Origin: Pseudopedobacter sp044361595
GTDB lineage: Bacteria; Bacteroidota; Bacteroidia; Sphingobacteriales; Sphingobacteriaceae
Assembly: GCA_044361595.1 (NCBI GenBank)
Contig: JBIKIN010000003.1
Span: forward strand, 124,001 to 188,000
Length of the DNA stretch: 64,000 nucleotides
Direction: 5' to 3'
Both the position numbers and the translations under genes were made by a program. Each line of letters starts with the position of its first letter. The stretch's first letter is position 1. Below the pieces are notes generated by a model that saw nothing but the letters and a program-made list of their open reading frames with translations, made no database searches and was not told the DNA's origin. This document shows, one piece after another, positions 1 to 8,634 of this stretch.

Positions 1-547
1 TATTATAAGCCATTATATTGGCAACTTTTGCAGCTTCTACCCACTCTTTAATTTCATTCCAACATTCTTCATCATGATGCAACATTCCAGTAACCTGATT
101 GAATTTTATCCCGGTGCGGTTAAACACATTAGCAATTTCTGGAACAGGGCATGGCGAACAGTAAGACAACCACTCTCCTGTCATCTTGGTTCTATCCGTC
201 ATTTTGTTAAATGATGTATAATCTATTGCTGCCTCTGGAGTTAGATTTAGAATAATAACAGGAACTTTTGCCCTTTGTACTACGGGTAAAACTGTTGATG
301 ACAGCGCATAAGTGGTGACGTACAAAAATATGATATCAACGTCTTCTTTGCGAAACCGACTACCTGCTTCAAAAGCTTTCTCGGCATTGTCAATCAGTCC
401 CAAATTAATTACTTGGTTATGAACTTCACTGATTTTCTTTTCTACTATTTGTAGGTAATTCTCTAATCGTTCTTTTAGCCCATCAAATTGAGGCCAGTAG
501 GTATCGAGTCCAATTCCAAATAGTCCTATTTTTAATCTTGATTCCAT
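1..547 (-). CDS. L-fucose/L-arabinose isomerase-like protein, N-terminal part
   Basis: The gene starts with ATG at 545-547 and runs leftwards off the window, so about 182 N-terminal codons are visible. The start reads MESRLKIGLFGIGLDTYWPQ, followed by a Rossmann-like stretch (DVDIIFLYVTTYALSSTVLP) and VPVIILNLTPEAAIDY. This resembles the N-terminal domain of the L-arabinose/L-fucose isomerase superfamily proteins of Bacteroidota, which interconvert aldoses and ketoses. The metal-binding residues of that family lie further downstream and cannot be checked here, so the substrate is unknown. The neighbours (SGNH hydrolase, DUF4861 protein and a possible GH78 remnant) point to degradation of plant or algal polysaccharide. 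Family call fairly sure, function inferred. Confidence 0.65.
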   Translation of the reverse strand, partial: MESRLKIGLFGIGLDTYWPQFDGLKERLENYLQIVEKKISEVHNQVINLGLIDNAEKAFEAGSRFRKEDVDIIFLYVTTYALSSTVLPVVQRAKVPVIILNLTPEAAIDYTSFNKMTDRTKMTGEWLSYCSPCPVPEIANVFNRTGIKFNQVTGMLHHDEECWNEIKEWVEAAKVANIMAYN

Positions 548-591
548 CTATTATTCTATTGTTTTTAGATTATTAAGAAATATTATGATTT

Positions 592-1449
592 TTAAAGTTT
601 TAAATCATTGAAATATTTAACTAGCTTATTGGCAATCAAACCATTACCCTTATCTGATGGATGAAGACCATCATAAGTAATTTTGCTTGATTCTGCTGGG
701 TAAGGATATTGATCTGTTTCGGGATTAAATGGAATTTGGATATAATGTGGATAGCTATAGTTTTTGTATTTACCAGTGCTATCATCTTTTAGTCTTTTAA
801 ATTTCACTAACTTTTCTATGCTCATTTCTGGGTTATGAAATAAATCTATTACTGGTACTTGTTCATAACGACCAATTTCTATAACTGCTTTAGCAAATTG
901 TTCTAATGATTGACCAAATCTATCTTTATAAGAACCATGCATATTATTTTTCATGTCATTGATGTAAACAAAATCTGTACGCTGCATGGGGGTAATAAGA
1001 ATTATTTTTGCTTGTGGGTTTAATTCTCGAAGCTTATTCATTATGATTCGGAATGAGCTAAACACAGTCGTATTTTTTGTATTATTTTTATAGTCTTCAA
1101 TGGCACCTACCTTTCTTCCAGCTCCCCAATCATTAGTTCCCAAAAAAACAGTATAAACATCAGCTTTTATGATGTTTAGTTTTTCAATGTTCTCCGCAAT
1201 TCTTCCTGAAGTCCAACCGTTATGTCCTTGATTTACATAAGTAATATTTGGGATTTTTCTGGCAACAATGCTCATGTAGCCCATTTTTACTCTATTTCCA
1301 GTTTGATCTAAATGATCATTTAAAAAGGTAATAGAGTCTCCTATGGCTACCCAAGTAATTTTTGGAATAGAAAAAGAACTTGAAACAATTAAAACAGTAA
1401 TTAAGAGTGTTATTCTACTAAGAGAAATCACCGACTTATAATTCTTCAT
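592..1449 (-). CDS. SGNH/GDSL-family hydrolase, secreted
   Basis: About 285 residues. An N-terminal signal segment (ITLLITVLIVSSSFS) is followed by the SGNH blocks: GDSIT with the nucleophilic Ser (block I), NQGHNGWTSG (block II), FLGTNDWG (block III) and DGLHPSDKG with the catalytic Asp and His near the C-terminus (block V). The family hydrolyses esters, often acetyl groups on polysaccharides or lipids. An in-frame ATG lies ten codons upstream (1479), but the ATG at 1449 is preferred: it starts directly before the signal peptide and overlaps the end of the small reading frame 1436-1612, as in translationally coupled pairs. Probable role: periplasmic or secreted carbohydrate esterase. Substrate unknown. 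Confidence 0.75.
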   Translation of the reverse strand: MKNYKSVISLSRITLLITVLIVSSSFSIPKITWVAIGDSITFLNDHLDQTGNRVKMGYMSIVARKIPNITYVNQGHNGWTSGRIAENIEKLNIIKADVYTVFLGTNDWGAGRKVGAIEDYKNNTKNTTVFSSFRIIMNKLRELNPQAKIILITPMQRTDFVYINDMKNNMHGSYKDRFGQSLEQFAKAVIEIGRYEQVPVIDLFHNPEMSIEKLVKFKRLKDDSTGKYKNYSYPHYIQIPFNPETDQYPYPAESSKITYDGLHPSDKGNGLIANKLVKYFNDLKL

Positions 1450-1612
1450 TCGAATAAGCTTTGTAAAATTTAAATTCATCTATTTCAGGATACCACCTTT
1501 TTCCATTTATTTTGCAGGTAAAGCCTGTGTCTATTTCATCTTTTTTGCAAGAAGCACAGGTTAAAAAAATGATTAGGGGGATAAAGATTAATCTTGTACT
1601 CTGTTTTAAGAT
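1436..1612 (-). pseudogene. Small lipoprotein remnant without a start codon
   Basis: This open frame of about 58 codons contains a lipoprotein-type leader (LIFIPLIIFLTCASCKKDE) and the tail TGFTCKINGKRWYPEIDEF, ending in TAA at 1436-1438. There is no ATG, GTG or TTG between the upstream stop (1613-1615) and the leader, so the gene has lost its beginning. Its end overlaps the SGNH hydrolase start. It may have been the first gene of a two-gene operon that was cut by a deletion or rearrangement. It could also be translated from an unusual codon, but I see no support for that. Confidence 0.35.
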
Positions 1613-1700
1613 TTAAAACTTTTATTTCTGATGGTTTAGCAAAAAGCCATCCTTTGCAAATTAAAATATAGCAAAAGAACAAGATTATCTTTTTTATCAT
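1536..1700 (-). pseudogene. Truncated secreted-protein N-terminus, possibly GH78-like
   Basis: A 54-codon frame starts with ATG at 1698-1700. It encodes a signal peptide (MIKKIILFFCYILICKGWLFA) followed by KPSEIKVLNLKTEYKIN, then runs into unrelated codons and stops with TGA at 1536-1538. The segment after the signal peptide resembles the start of Bacteroidota alpha-L-rhamnosidases (a conserved beta-strand phrase such as LRVEYLTNP), but it is too short to be sure. From about codon 38 the same DNA is read in another frame by the lipoprotein remnant. This looks like two gene beginnings fused at a deletion junction near position 1590-1610. Confidence 0.35.
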
Positions 1701-1811
1701 TACTTATTAGAATATAATTGGTTTTTAAAGATGACTATATAAATCAAAATATCTATCCTGCACCGTTATGAATAATTACATTTTATATTAATGATAATTT
1801 AAAAAACAAAA

Positions 1812-1845
1812 AAAATGCTGTGATATTATGTTATCACAGCATTTT
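1812..1845 (-). terminator. Hairpin terminator after the DUF4861 gene
   Basis: A 14-base perfect inverted repeat (AAAATGCTGTGATA at 1812-1825 with its complement at 1832-1845) has a six-base loop. It lies just downstream of the leftward gene ending at 1873, with A-rich sequence on the left that gives a U-tract in the minus-strand transcript. It could also work in the other direction. Confidence 0.75.
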
Positions 1846-1872
1846 AAATAAAATTTTAATATCACTATTAAT

Positions 1873-3033
1873 CTAATTTTTAGATTTTAAAGTAACTTTT
1901 GGTCTATTATCTAAATTATTTTTAAACTGAACTAGATAATTAATCCAGCTATCTGGATTATTAAAATTACCACTCTTACTCCAGCCTCCACCTTGGTAAT
2001 AAACTAATTTTTGGTTTTTATCAAGAGGCGCTAACATCAATAAATGTTCTTTTGTTTCTTTAAACTCTTTAACATTGTTTAACGGATAAAAAACCCCTAC
2101 CCCCATTTTTCCATTGTCTGTTTTGCCATCTGCTTGATCCCAGTATGCTAGAATGTTGTTATCAGAATCCACCTTTTTTATACCATCGTCTTTATGCTTT
2201 GTAATACCTATTGCTATGGTTAAATCTGTTGTGGTTACATACTGGTTTACAATTTTATTTAATTGCGAACCTGCATCTAAAGAAATTGTTTTTACTTCTT
2301 GCACTTCTATGCCGTTTACTTTAAATGGCTTGTATATTAACTGAAAACTGATTCTGATTGGACCTTTATCTAAAATCTTATAACTACTATAGTTTATTGG
2401 ATAAATTATTTCGTTATTAAAGAATGGTTCTGCATTACCTGCACCCAATGTAATACCTACATGGTAAGCATCTACTCCTTCGCCATTATCATTATGATAA
2501 TCTTCAGATTTGTACCATTTGTTAATAACTAAATTTGGAGTACGCTTTGCCCAAAAATCTATCCCTTTGGCCATTCCCTTCTGACTCTCTAACGCTTCTC
2601 CATACATTCTAAAGGCAGCTTTATCGTTTTCCCAAGCAAAATCATCAAAACGTTCTGGCACTTGACGGCCAAAAACCTTGCTTTGATAATTTGCAGGAAC
2701 ACCCTTTTCTATAATAAACTTTCTAGTTTCTGACTGTGATAAATCGGTTTGAAAAATAATGGATTGCGGTGTCTCTAACCCCAAATAGATAACCTGAGAA
2801 GGTATTTCTTTTCCAGTTTCTAAATCCTTCACAATAATTTCTTTAGGATTTATGTCTTTAAGCTTGTGTAGTTTTTGCCAAAGTATTTCAATGGTTTCTG
2901 CTTTTCTATCAGTTTTTGAAGGATTAGAAACAGTGATCATTAATTCTTTTGCACTTGCTACCGCTATTTCGCATACAAAAAATGTAAAACAGAAAAAGGA
3001 TAATACAATTGGTTTGATAAAGTTCTTAAACAT
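1873..3033 (-). CDS. DUF4861 family secreted protein
   Basis: 386 residues starting with a signal peptide (MFKNFIKPIVLSFFCFTFFV, cleavage near VASAKE). The mature part contains phrases of the DUF4861 family: a beta-sandwich-like N-terminal region (ITVSNPSKTDRKAETIEI), then FAWENDKAAFRMYGEAL, DFWAKRTPNLVINKWY, and YHNDNGEGVDAYHVG. DUF4861 proteins are common in polysaccharide-utilisation loci of Bacteroidota, often near rhamnogalacturonan or uronic-acid enzymes. Their reaction is not established as far as I know. The gene is monocistronic, with a terminator at 1812-1845. Its role in polysaccharide breakdown is inferred from family context and the neighbouring esterase and isomerase-like genes. 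Confidence 0.7.
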   Translation of the reverse strand: MFKNFIKPIVLSFFCFTFFVCEIAVASAKELMITVSNPSKTDRKAETIEILWQKLHKLKDINPKEIIVKDLETGKEIPSQVIYLGLETPQSIIFQTDLSQSETRKFIIEKGVPANYQSKVFGRQVPERFDDFAWENDKAAFRMYGEALESQKGMAKGIDFWAKRTPNLVINKWYKSEDYHNDNGEGVDAYHVGITLGAGNAEPFFNNEIIYPINYSSYKILDKGPIRISFQLIYKPFKVNGIEVQEVKTISLDAGSQLNKIVNQYVTTTDLTIAIGITKHKDDGIKKVDSDNNILAYWDQADGKTDNGKMGVGVFYPLNNVKEFKETKEHLLMLAPLDKNQKLVYYQGGGWSKSGNFNNPDSWINYLVQFKNNLDNRPKVTLKSKN

Positions 3034-3530
3034 AAAATTTAATTTTATTAATAAAAGTTATTTAATTTCTATAATTGCTAATTTCCATATCGCCTTCATC
3101 TTGAATCACTCAACCAATATTCCCAAATAAAGGAAAAATTAATACACTACAATCAGCCTTTATTAACCAATTGGTAGAACTAATTTTCAAGAGACTAGTT
3201 TCCCAGTTGCGCCATTGCTTGTTGCATAACTCTAAACTTTAATTTAAAGGTAAAATAAGTGAAGATGTCTAAAAAAAATATTTGAATTTGGTTTAATTTA
3301 TCAATTATGCTGACATAATTCAATTTTACATAAAATTGGTTTGCAATAAAAAGTTTATAGCGTATTTATTTATGCAATCGATTTCAAAGAATTTTCAAAA
3401 AATTTAAATAAGTCAAAATAAAATAACTTTTTTTACTTTAAAAAATTAATATTAAATATTAGATAAAAATTAATAATTAGTTTTTTACTTTTTATAAAAT
3501 AAATTAATTTTGAGTAAATAAACACCAATT
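3034..3530. other. AT-rich intergenic region
   Basis: About 500 bases between the divergent DUF4861 gene and the PAS kinase, very rich in A and T, with no coding frame of note. It must hold both divergent promoters. The only recognisable element is the TAATTTTG box at 3505-3512. I see no repeat or RNA gene. Confidence 0.5.
3505..3512 (+). promoter_or_regulatory. Putative -7 box of the PAS kinase
   Basis: TAATTTTG matches the Bacteroidota -7 consensus TAnnTTTG and ends 18 bases before the ATG at 3531. A T-run lies about 18 bases upstream in place of a clear -33 TTTG, so the call is tentative. Confidence 0.4.
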
Positions 3531-5049
3531 ATGATTCCCCCAAATTCTTTTAAATCAAGTCATACTTCATCCTCTAACAAAACATTATCAGCCCAAAATA
3601 ACACTCAAATAGAACAAAACCAGATTTTCATCGCACAAGCTCCTCTAGCTATAGCCATGTTTGATACAAATATGTGTTACTTGGCTGCATCACAAAAATG
3701 GATTACTGATTACCAATTAGAAGGTAAAAATATTATTGGCTGCTCTCATTACGATATATTTCCAGAGATTGGTGAAGATTGGAAATCGATACATGCAGCA
3801 TGCCTAAAAGGAGAAATAAATAAATGTGATGAAGCTGCTTTTACCAGAGCTGATGGAACAACACAATGGCTTTCTTGGGAAGTAAAACCTTGGTATACTA
3901 ACCAAGGAATAATTGGAGGTATTTTAATCTGTACCGCTGATATTACTAATATCAAAGAAAATGAGCAAGAAAAACTGAGGATAGAAAGAATCTTAAATCA
4001 AACCAATGAGGTTGCAAGAATTGGTGCATGGGAATTAGATTTAACTACCAAAATGGTTAAATGGAGTAAAATAACTAAAAAAAATACACGAGGTAGAATC
4101 TGACTTTGAACCCGAATTAGATACAGCTATTAACTTTATAAAAGAAGGAACTAGTAGAGACCTTATTAATAAAGTTGTAACTGAAGCTATTAAAAACGGA
4201 ATTGGATACGATGTTGAAGTAGAATTAGTCACAGCTAAGGGTAATGTTTTATGGGCTAGAGCAATTGGACAAGCTGAATTTATTGATGGAAAATGTGTAA
4301 AGCTATTTGGTGTATTTCAAGATATTGATGTAATAAAGAAAGCAGAAGAAAAGCTGAAATCTGTTTTAGATATTACTACCAAACAAAACGAAAGATTAAA
4401 ACACTTCGCTAATATTGTTTCTCATAATTTAAAATCTCACACAAACAATTTAGAATTAACTCTAAATATGTTTTTAGAGGAAAATAAAGAATTTGCTGGA
4501 AACGAATATTTACAATTATTACAAAAAGCGACTACAAACCTAGCAGAAACAATTTCTAACCTTAACGAAGTAGTTAAAATAAATAATTCTGTTAACAGGT
4601 TAGAATCTATAAATCTACATCAAGTTATTAAAAATGCGATTAGTAATGTAAATCAAATAGCCAATACTGCCAAAGTAGCTATTAATAATCATGTTAGCCC
4701 TCACATTTCCATACTTGCTATTCCAGCTTATGCTGATAGTATTATTTTAAATTTTCTAACCAATGGAATCAAGTATAGATCAACAGAAAGGTCTCCTATA
4801 ATCAATTTAACAGCAGAAATTTTAGATGAAAAGGTACTGCTTAAAATAAGTGATAACGGAATCGGAATAAACTTACAAAAAAATGGCTCAAAACTATTTG
4901 GCATGTATAAAACTTTCACAAATAATCCTGAAGCCAGAGGAATAGGTTTATTTATTACAAAAAACCAAATAGAAGCTATTGGTGGTAAGGTAGAAGTAGA
5001 AAGTAAGATTAATGAAGGGACTACTTTTAAAGTGTATTTTAAAAATTAA
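3531..5049 (+). pseudogene. PAS-PAS histidine kinase split by a +1 frameshift
   Basis: The first frame (3531-4103) encodes an N-terminal PAS domain (about residues 35-140, APLAIAMFDTNMCYLAASQK to GGILICTADITNIKE) and the start of a second. The rest lies in the next frame to TAA at 5047-5049: the second PAS (GYDVEVELVTAKGNVLWARA), the phosphoacceptor region HFANIVSHNLKSH, the N-box NFLTNGIKY, G1 SDNGIGI and G2 GIGLFITKN. The two join perfectly if one A is removed from the A8 run at 4077-4084, giving TKKIHEVESDFEPE. So this is one kinase gene with a one-base homopolymer expansion, either a true mutation, a phase-variable switch, or a read error. No LOV cysteine motif (NCRFLQ) is present. Position beside the rhodopsin suggests, but does not prove, a linked sensory role. 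Confidence 0.8.
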
Positions 5050-5413
5050 TTAGTACTTCATAAATAGAAACTTATATTAAGTTAATAATCGCTACTATTA
5101 TCCTACTCTTTTCTTAAAAAAACATCATTTCTGAAGAATAACTTTTGGTTTGGTAACTGTATTTCGAAAAGAATCGGTCTATTTCTGTTTTTAACAAATC
5201 AAAAAGTATATTTTTTGCTATTATTATTTAATTAAGAATTGCAAAAAATATAGCCCATAAATTTAATTATTTTCATTTAAAAGATAAAAATTTAAATTAT
5301 TCGCAATTTTTATAATATTTTCATATATTTTGAATAAAAATATATGTTAGGTAAAAGTAAATTAAAACTCGTTTTGTTGAAGAGATATTGTAAATCTTTA
5401 AACAAAACAAATT
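5050..5413. other. AT-rich leader region upstream of the rhodopsin
   Basis: This 364-base stretch has no coding frame. It must carry the rhodopsin promoter, but I could not find an exact TAnnTTTG box at a convincing distance. The nearest is the TATATTTTG-like sequence around 5324-5332, some 80 bases before the ATG, which would leave a long untranslated leader. Confidence 0.4.
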
Positions 5414-6148
5414 ATGAATTCATTATTAAACGTTATGGTTATCCCGACTGATGACCCAATTGCATTCACTTTCTTTACTGGCTACATGGCCATGTTTGCG
5501 TCTTCAATTTTCTTCTTCTATGAAAGAGGTAGTGTTGACGGAAAATGGAAACTATCTTTGCTAGTATCTGCACTAATTACAGGTATTGCAGCTGTACATT
5601 ATTACTACATGAGGGATTATTATTTAGCTACTGGCGAAACCCCTACTGCATTACGTTACATTGACTGGACTTTAACAGTTCCATTGATGGCTGTAGAATT
5701 TTATTTATTAACCAAGCCATTTGGTGCTAAAGGTTCTACCCTATTTAAATTAATAGTTGGTGCTGCAGCTATGTTAATTTTCGGATTTATTGGAGAAACT
5801 TCAGGTATTGATAACAATATTATCTGGGGAGTATTATCTTCAGTAGGTTATGTTTACATTGTGTATGAAGTATTTGCAGGTGATGTTGCTAAATTAACTA
5901 AACAATCTAATAGCCCAGCTTTAGCAAACGCAATGTTCTTATTAAAAATCTTCATTACTTTAGGATGGTCTATCTATCCAATTGGTTACATGGTATTACC
6001 AGGCAACCTATTATCAGGAGTATTTGAAGTAAAATCAATTGACCTTTTCTACAACTTAGCAGATGCGATCAATAAAATTGGTTTTGGTTTAGTAATCTAC
6101 TCTGTAGCTACTTCAGAAACTGCAAAAGCAAGAAAAGCTGTTGCTTAA
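5414..6148 (+). CDS. Light-driven proton-pumping rhodopsin (proteorhodopsin/xanthorhodopsin group)
   Basis: 244 residues with seven hydrophobic helices and no long leader. Helix C reads RYIDWTLTVPLMAVEFY, giving the proton-pump triad Asp84 (Schiff-base counterion and acceptor), Thr88 and Glu95 (donor), equal to D97/T101/E108 of proteorhodopsin. His62 in AVHYYYMRD matches proteorhodopsin His75. The retinal lysine is Lys221 in NLADAINKIGFG. Met92 matches spectral-tuning position 105; Met there goes with green absorption. In helix E, counting back from VYIVYEVF, Gly139 (IIWGVL) falls where bacteriorhodopsin has Trp138 and proteorhodopsin Phe152, the site occupied by Gly156 in xanthorhodopsin. 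This suggests an open carotenoid-antenna fenestration. A terminator follows directly (6221-6258), so it can be expressed apart from the crtY-blh pair downstream. Confidence 0.95.
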   Translation: MNSLLNVMVIPTDDPIAFTFFTGYMAMFASSIFFFYERGSVDGKWKLSLLVSALITGIAAVHYYYMRDYYLATGETPTALRYIDWTLTVPLMAVEFYLLTKPFGAKGSTLFKLIVGAAAMLIFGFIGETSGIDNNIIWGVLSSVGYVYIVYEVFAGDVAKLTKQSNSPALANAMFLLKIFITLGWSIYPIGYMVLPGNLLSGVFEVKSIDLFYNLADAINKIGFGLVIYSVATSETAKARKAVA

Positions 6149-6220
6149 TAATTAATTACAATCATAAACTGATTGAACATTTTATTAGATTAAAATAATT
6201 TCAAATCAGTTACATAAACT

Positions 6221-6258
6221 AAGCCAAGGTATCTAAATTTATTTACCTTGGCTTTTTT
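6221..6258 (+). terminator. Intrinsic terminator after the rhodopsin
   Basis: An 11-base perfect stem (AAGCCAAGGTA at 6221-6231, complement at 6244-6254) with a 12-base loop is followed by a T-run (6253-6258). It lies between the rhodopsin stop and the lycopene cyclase start at 6283, so most rhodopsin transcripts should end here. Confidence 0.85.
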
Positions 6259-6282
6259 GTTTCTTAATCATCATCTTTTTTA

Positions 6283-7503
6283 ATGATTGATCATCCACTT
6301 TTAAGTACTTACTACAACTACACCATTGTTGGTGCCGGTGCATCTGGCTTATGGCTTGCCCATGCCATGATGGATAAAGGTTTATTAAACAATAAAACAC
6401 TTTGTATTGTAGAAAACGACGATAATAAAACTAACGATAGAACTTGGTGCTATTGGGCAAAAGACGCAATTAAAGAACCAAACATCGTTAGTAAAGAATG
6501 GAGATTAATTAAAGATTTGTATCGCAAAAGAAACAATCAAATTTTTCCATACAGATATTATCACATCAAGAGCAATAATTTTTACGAACATTTAAAAGAA
6601 AAGCTCAAACAAAACTCAAATATTTATTGGCAAATTGATACAGTAAATACTGTTGAAAACATTACATAAAATAAAATAAAAGTAGAAACAGAGAATCAAA
6701 CTTGGGAATCTGAATATGTGTTTTTATCAGCTTTGCCTACAAAAAACAAGGCTCAAGAATTAGAAAAACTGAATCACTATCTAGGAAAAAAGTCTAATCA
6801 AAAAAAAGATTTATTTTTATGGCAATCTTTTGTTGGTTATCGCATAAAGACTGAAAAATCAGCGTTTAATCCAGAAGAGTTAGTGATGATGGATTTTAAC
6901 ACCGATCAATCTAATGCTACTCAATTTTTTTACGAATTACCGTTCTCGGAAAATGAGGCATTAGTAGAATTTACTAGATTTGGAACTGATATTATAGATT
7001 ATAATTACGCTATCTCACAAATTGAAGACAGGTTAAAATCTAGAAACATTGCTTATCAAATTTTAGAAATAGAAAAGGGCGCTATACCCATGACTCCTAA
7101 TTTTGATATCACTAAACCAAGTTTAAATTCATCACAAAAAATCATATATATAGGCACTTTAGGCGGAGCAATAAAACCTACCACTGTTTATGGTTTTAAA
7201 AGAATGTTTCAATATGCCGAAAATCTTGCAGCGGCATTAAAAAGCGAAGGGGAAATAAATTTACCCACAATGAAACGAAAATGGTGTTTTAAGGTTTATG
7301 ACATTATTTTATTGCAAATTTTAGTTGAATCACCACACTTAGGGAAAAATATTTTCGAAACGCTATTTACCAATCAACCTATAACACGTATACTTAAATT
7401 TTTGGATGAGGATACGAGTATAGTGGAAGAAATTAAAATTTTTGCTAAATTACCCTTAGTACCATTTATTAAATCGCTTTTTAAATTTGTTTTAGTTAGA
7501 TGA
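6283..7503 (+). pseudogene. crtY: Lycopene beta-cyclase with an in-frame stop codon
   Basis: The frame 6283-7503 (407 codons) is open except for one TAA at 6667-6669 (codon 129, context ITxNKIKVETENQ). The part before it has the dinucleotide-binding motif TIVGAGASGLWLAHAM and the cyclase signature NDRTWCYW; the part after it has FLSALP, LWQSFVGYRI, PMTPNFDI, IGTLGGAIKPTTVYGF and a typical C-terminus (ILKFLDEDTSIVEE). CrtY closes both ends of lycopene to make beta-carotene, the precursor of retinal. The frame is unchanged across the stop, so this is a substitution rather than an indel. A GTG at 6718 could start a second polypeptide, but the halves are unlikely to make an active flavoprotein. 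Its end overlaps blh by ATGA. Beta-carotene would then need another cyclase in the genome. Confidence 0.85.
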
Positions 7504-8375
7504 GGTATATAAACTCTAAATTATTTACAGTTCAGGCAGTTGTACAGTTGATCTTAATTGCATGGATTTTAAAGTTTAATATAGATTTTACTACCCAAGC
7601 TCTATTATGCGGTTTCTTATTATGCATTATAGGAATTCCCCATGGCTCTAACGATTATTTGTACCGAGAAGATAGAACAAATAAAGGCTTAATAAAATTC
7701 TTAGGTTCTTATCTTGGTGTGATAGCTGTTTATGCGCTCCTTTGGTACTATATTCCAATTATTGCTTTGGTTTTATTCTTCATCATTTCTTTCCATCATT
7801 TTGGACAATCTAACCACGAGAACGAAAGCATTTGGCATATTCCCTCTATTTTGTGGGGAGTTATTCTGATTGTTTTACCTGTAATTATACATTTTGAAGA
7901 AGCTATCATCATTTTTAAAAGCATGCTTTCTTACAATCAAAATTCTTATAACTTAAATACTATTTATCCAGTTCAATTTAATACTTGGAAAGTTTTAGCA
8001 ATTTCTTTTCTATGTATAGCATACCTTATAAGTATATATATCTTGGAAAAAAGAGCCCTTTTAAAATATATAATTCAATTTTCACTCATTACAATCTGGT
8101 ATTTGATAACTCCCCTGCTATTTGGTTTTATCATAGTATTTTGTTTGTGGCATTCTTTCCAATCATTAAGGCATCAAAAAAACTACTTTCAAAACATGGT
8201 AAAGAGTAGCTCTAACAACTTTTATTTAGCCATGATACCATTTAGTTTAATTGCATTAGCGGCTTTTGCAGCTTATCTGTATTTTTTCCAATTCCATATC
8301 GGCGGAGCATTTATACTATTATCTTTAATTACTTTGCCACACGTTTTAGTAACTCATAGCCAATACAAGCACTAA
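7500..8375 (+). CDS. blh: Brp/Blh family beta-carotene 15,15'-dioxygenase
   Basis: 291 residues, an integral membrane protein with about seven to nine hydrophobic helices. It contains the histidines expected to bind iron in this family: GIPHGSND, SFHHFGQSNH, LWHSFQSLRH and TLPHVLVTH near the C-terminus. Blh cleaves beta-carotene centrally into two retinal molecules, the chromophore of the rhodopsin two genes upstream. The start ATG (7500-7502) overlaps the crtY stop TGA (7501-7503), so its translation was coupled to the cyclase. The nonsense codon far upstream in crtY could reduce blh expression by polarity. The reading frame itself is intact. Confidence 0.9.
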   Translation: MRYINSKLFTVQAVVQLILIAWILKFNIDFTTQALLCGFLLCIIGIPHGSNDYLYREDRTNKGLIKFLGSYLGVIAVYALLWYYIPIIALVLFFIISFHHFGQSNHENESIWHIPSILWGVILIVLPVIIHFEEAIIIFKSMLSYNQNSYNLNTIYPVQFNTWKVLAISFLCIAYLISIYILEKRALLKYIIQFSLITIWYLITPLLFGFIIVFCLWHSFQSLRHQKNYFQNMVKSSSNNFYLAMIPFSLIALAAFAAYLYFFQFHIGGAFILLSLITLPHVLVTHSQYKH

Positions 8376-8563
8376 TAAAGAGCCCATTAAGTATTAAAAA
8401 TCATCGTTTTAAGACTTAAATTGAATGATATTCATAAATGAATATTCGTACTTGCCTATCATTAATAACATTTCATTATTCTTTAATAGTTGTAAACTAA
8501 TCAATAATCACTATTGGCTCAAACTCAACCTATTCATAATCAATAAATATCATTAAAAAATAC

Positions 8564-8594
8564 TTTTTATTATAAATATGTATTCTTACCTTTG
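8564..8594 (+). promoter_or_regulatory. rpsA promoter
   Basis: TACCTTTG at 8587-8594 is an exact match to the Bacteroidota -7 consensus. The T-rich -33 element (TTTTT at 8564-8568) lies 18 bases upstream. The start codon of rpsA follows 40 bases downstream. Confidence 0.65.
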
Positions 8595-8634
8595 CAGTCC
8601 CTAAAAGCAAGGGAAAAAGGAGACAAATTAATTA

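Noticed and set aside
2153..3130. Rightward frames inside and before the DUF4861 gene
   Set aside because: Overlap the coding gene antiparallel and lack any recognisable feature.
3531..4103. LOV-type blue-light domain in the kinase
   Set aside because: The PAS domain has no NCRFLQ-type flavin cysteine.
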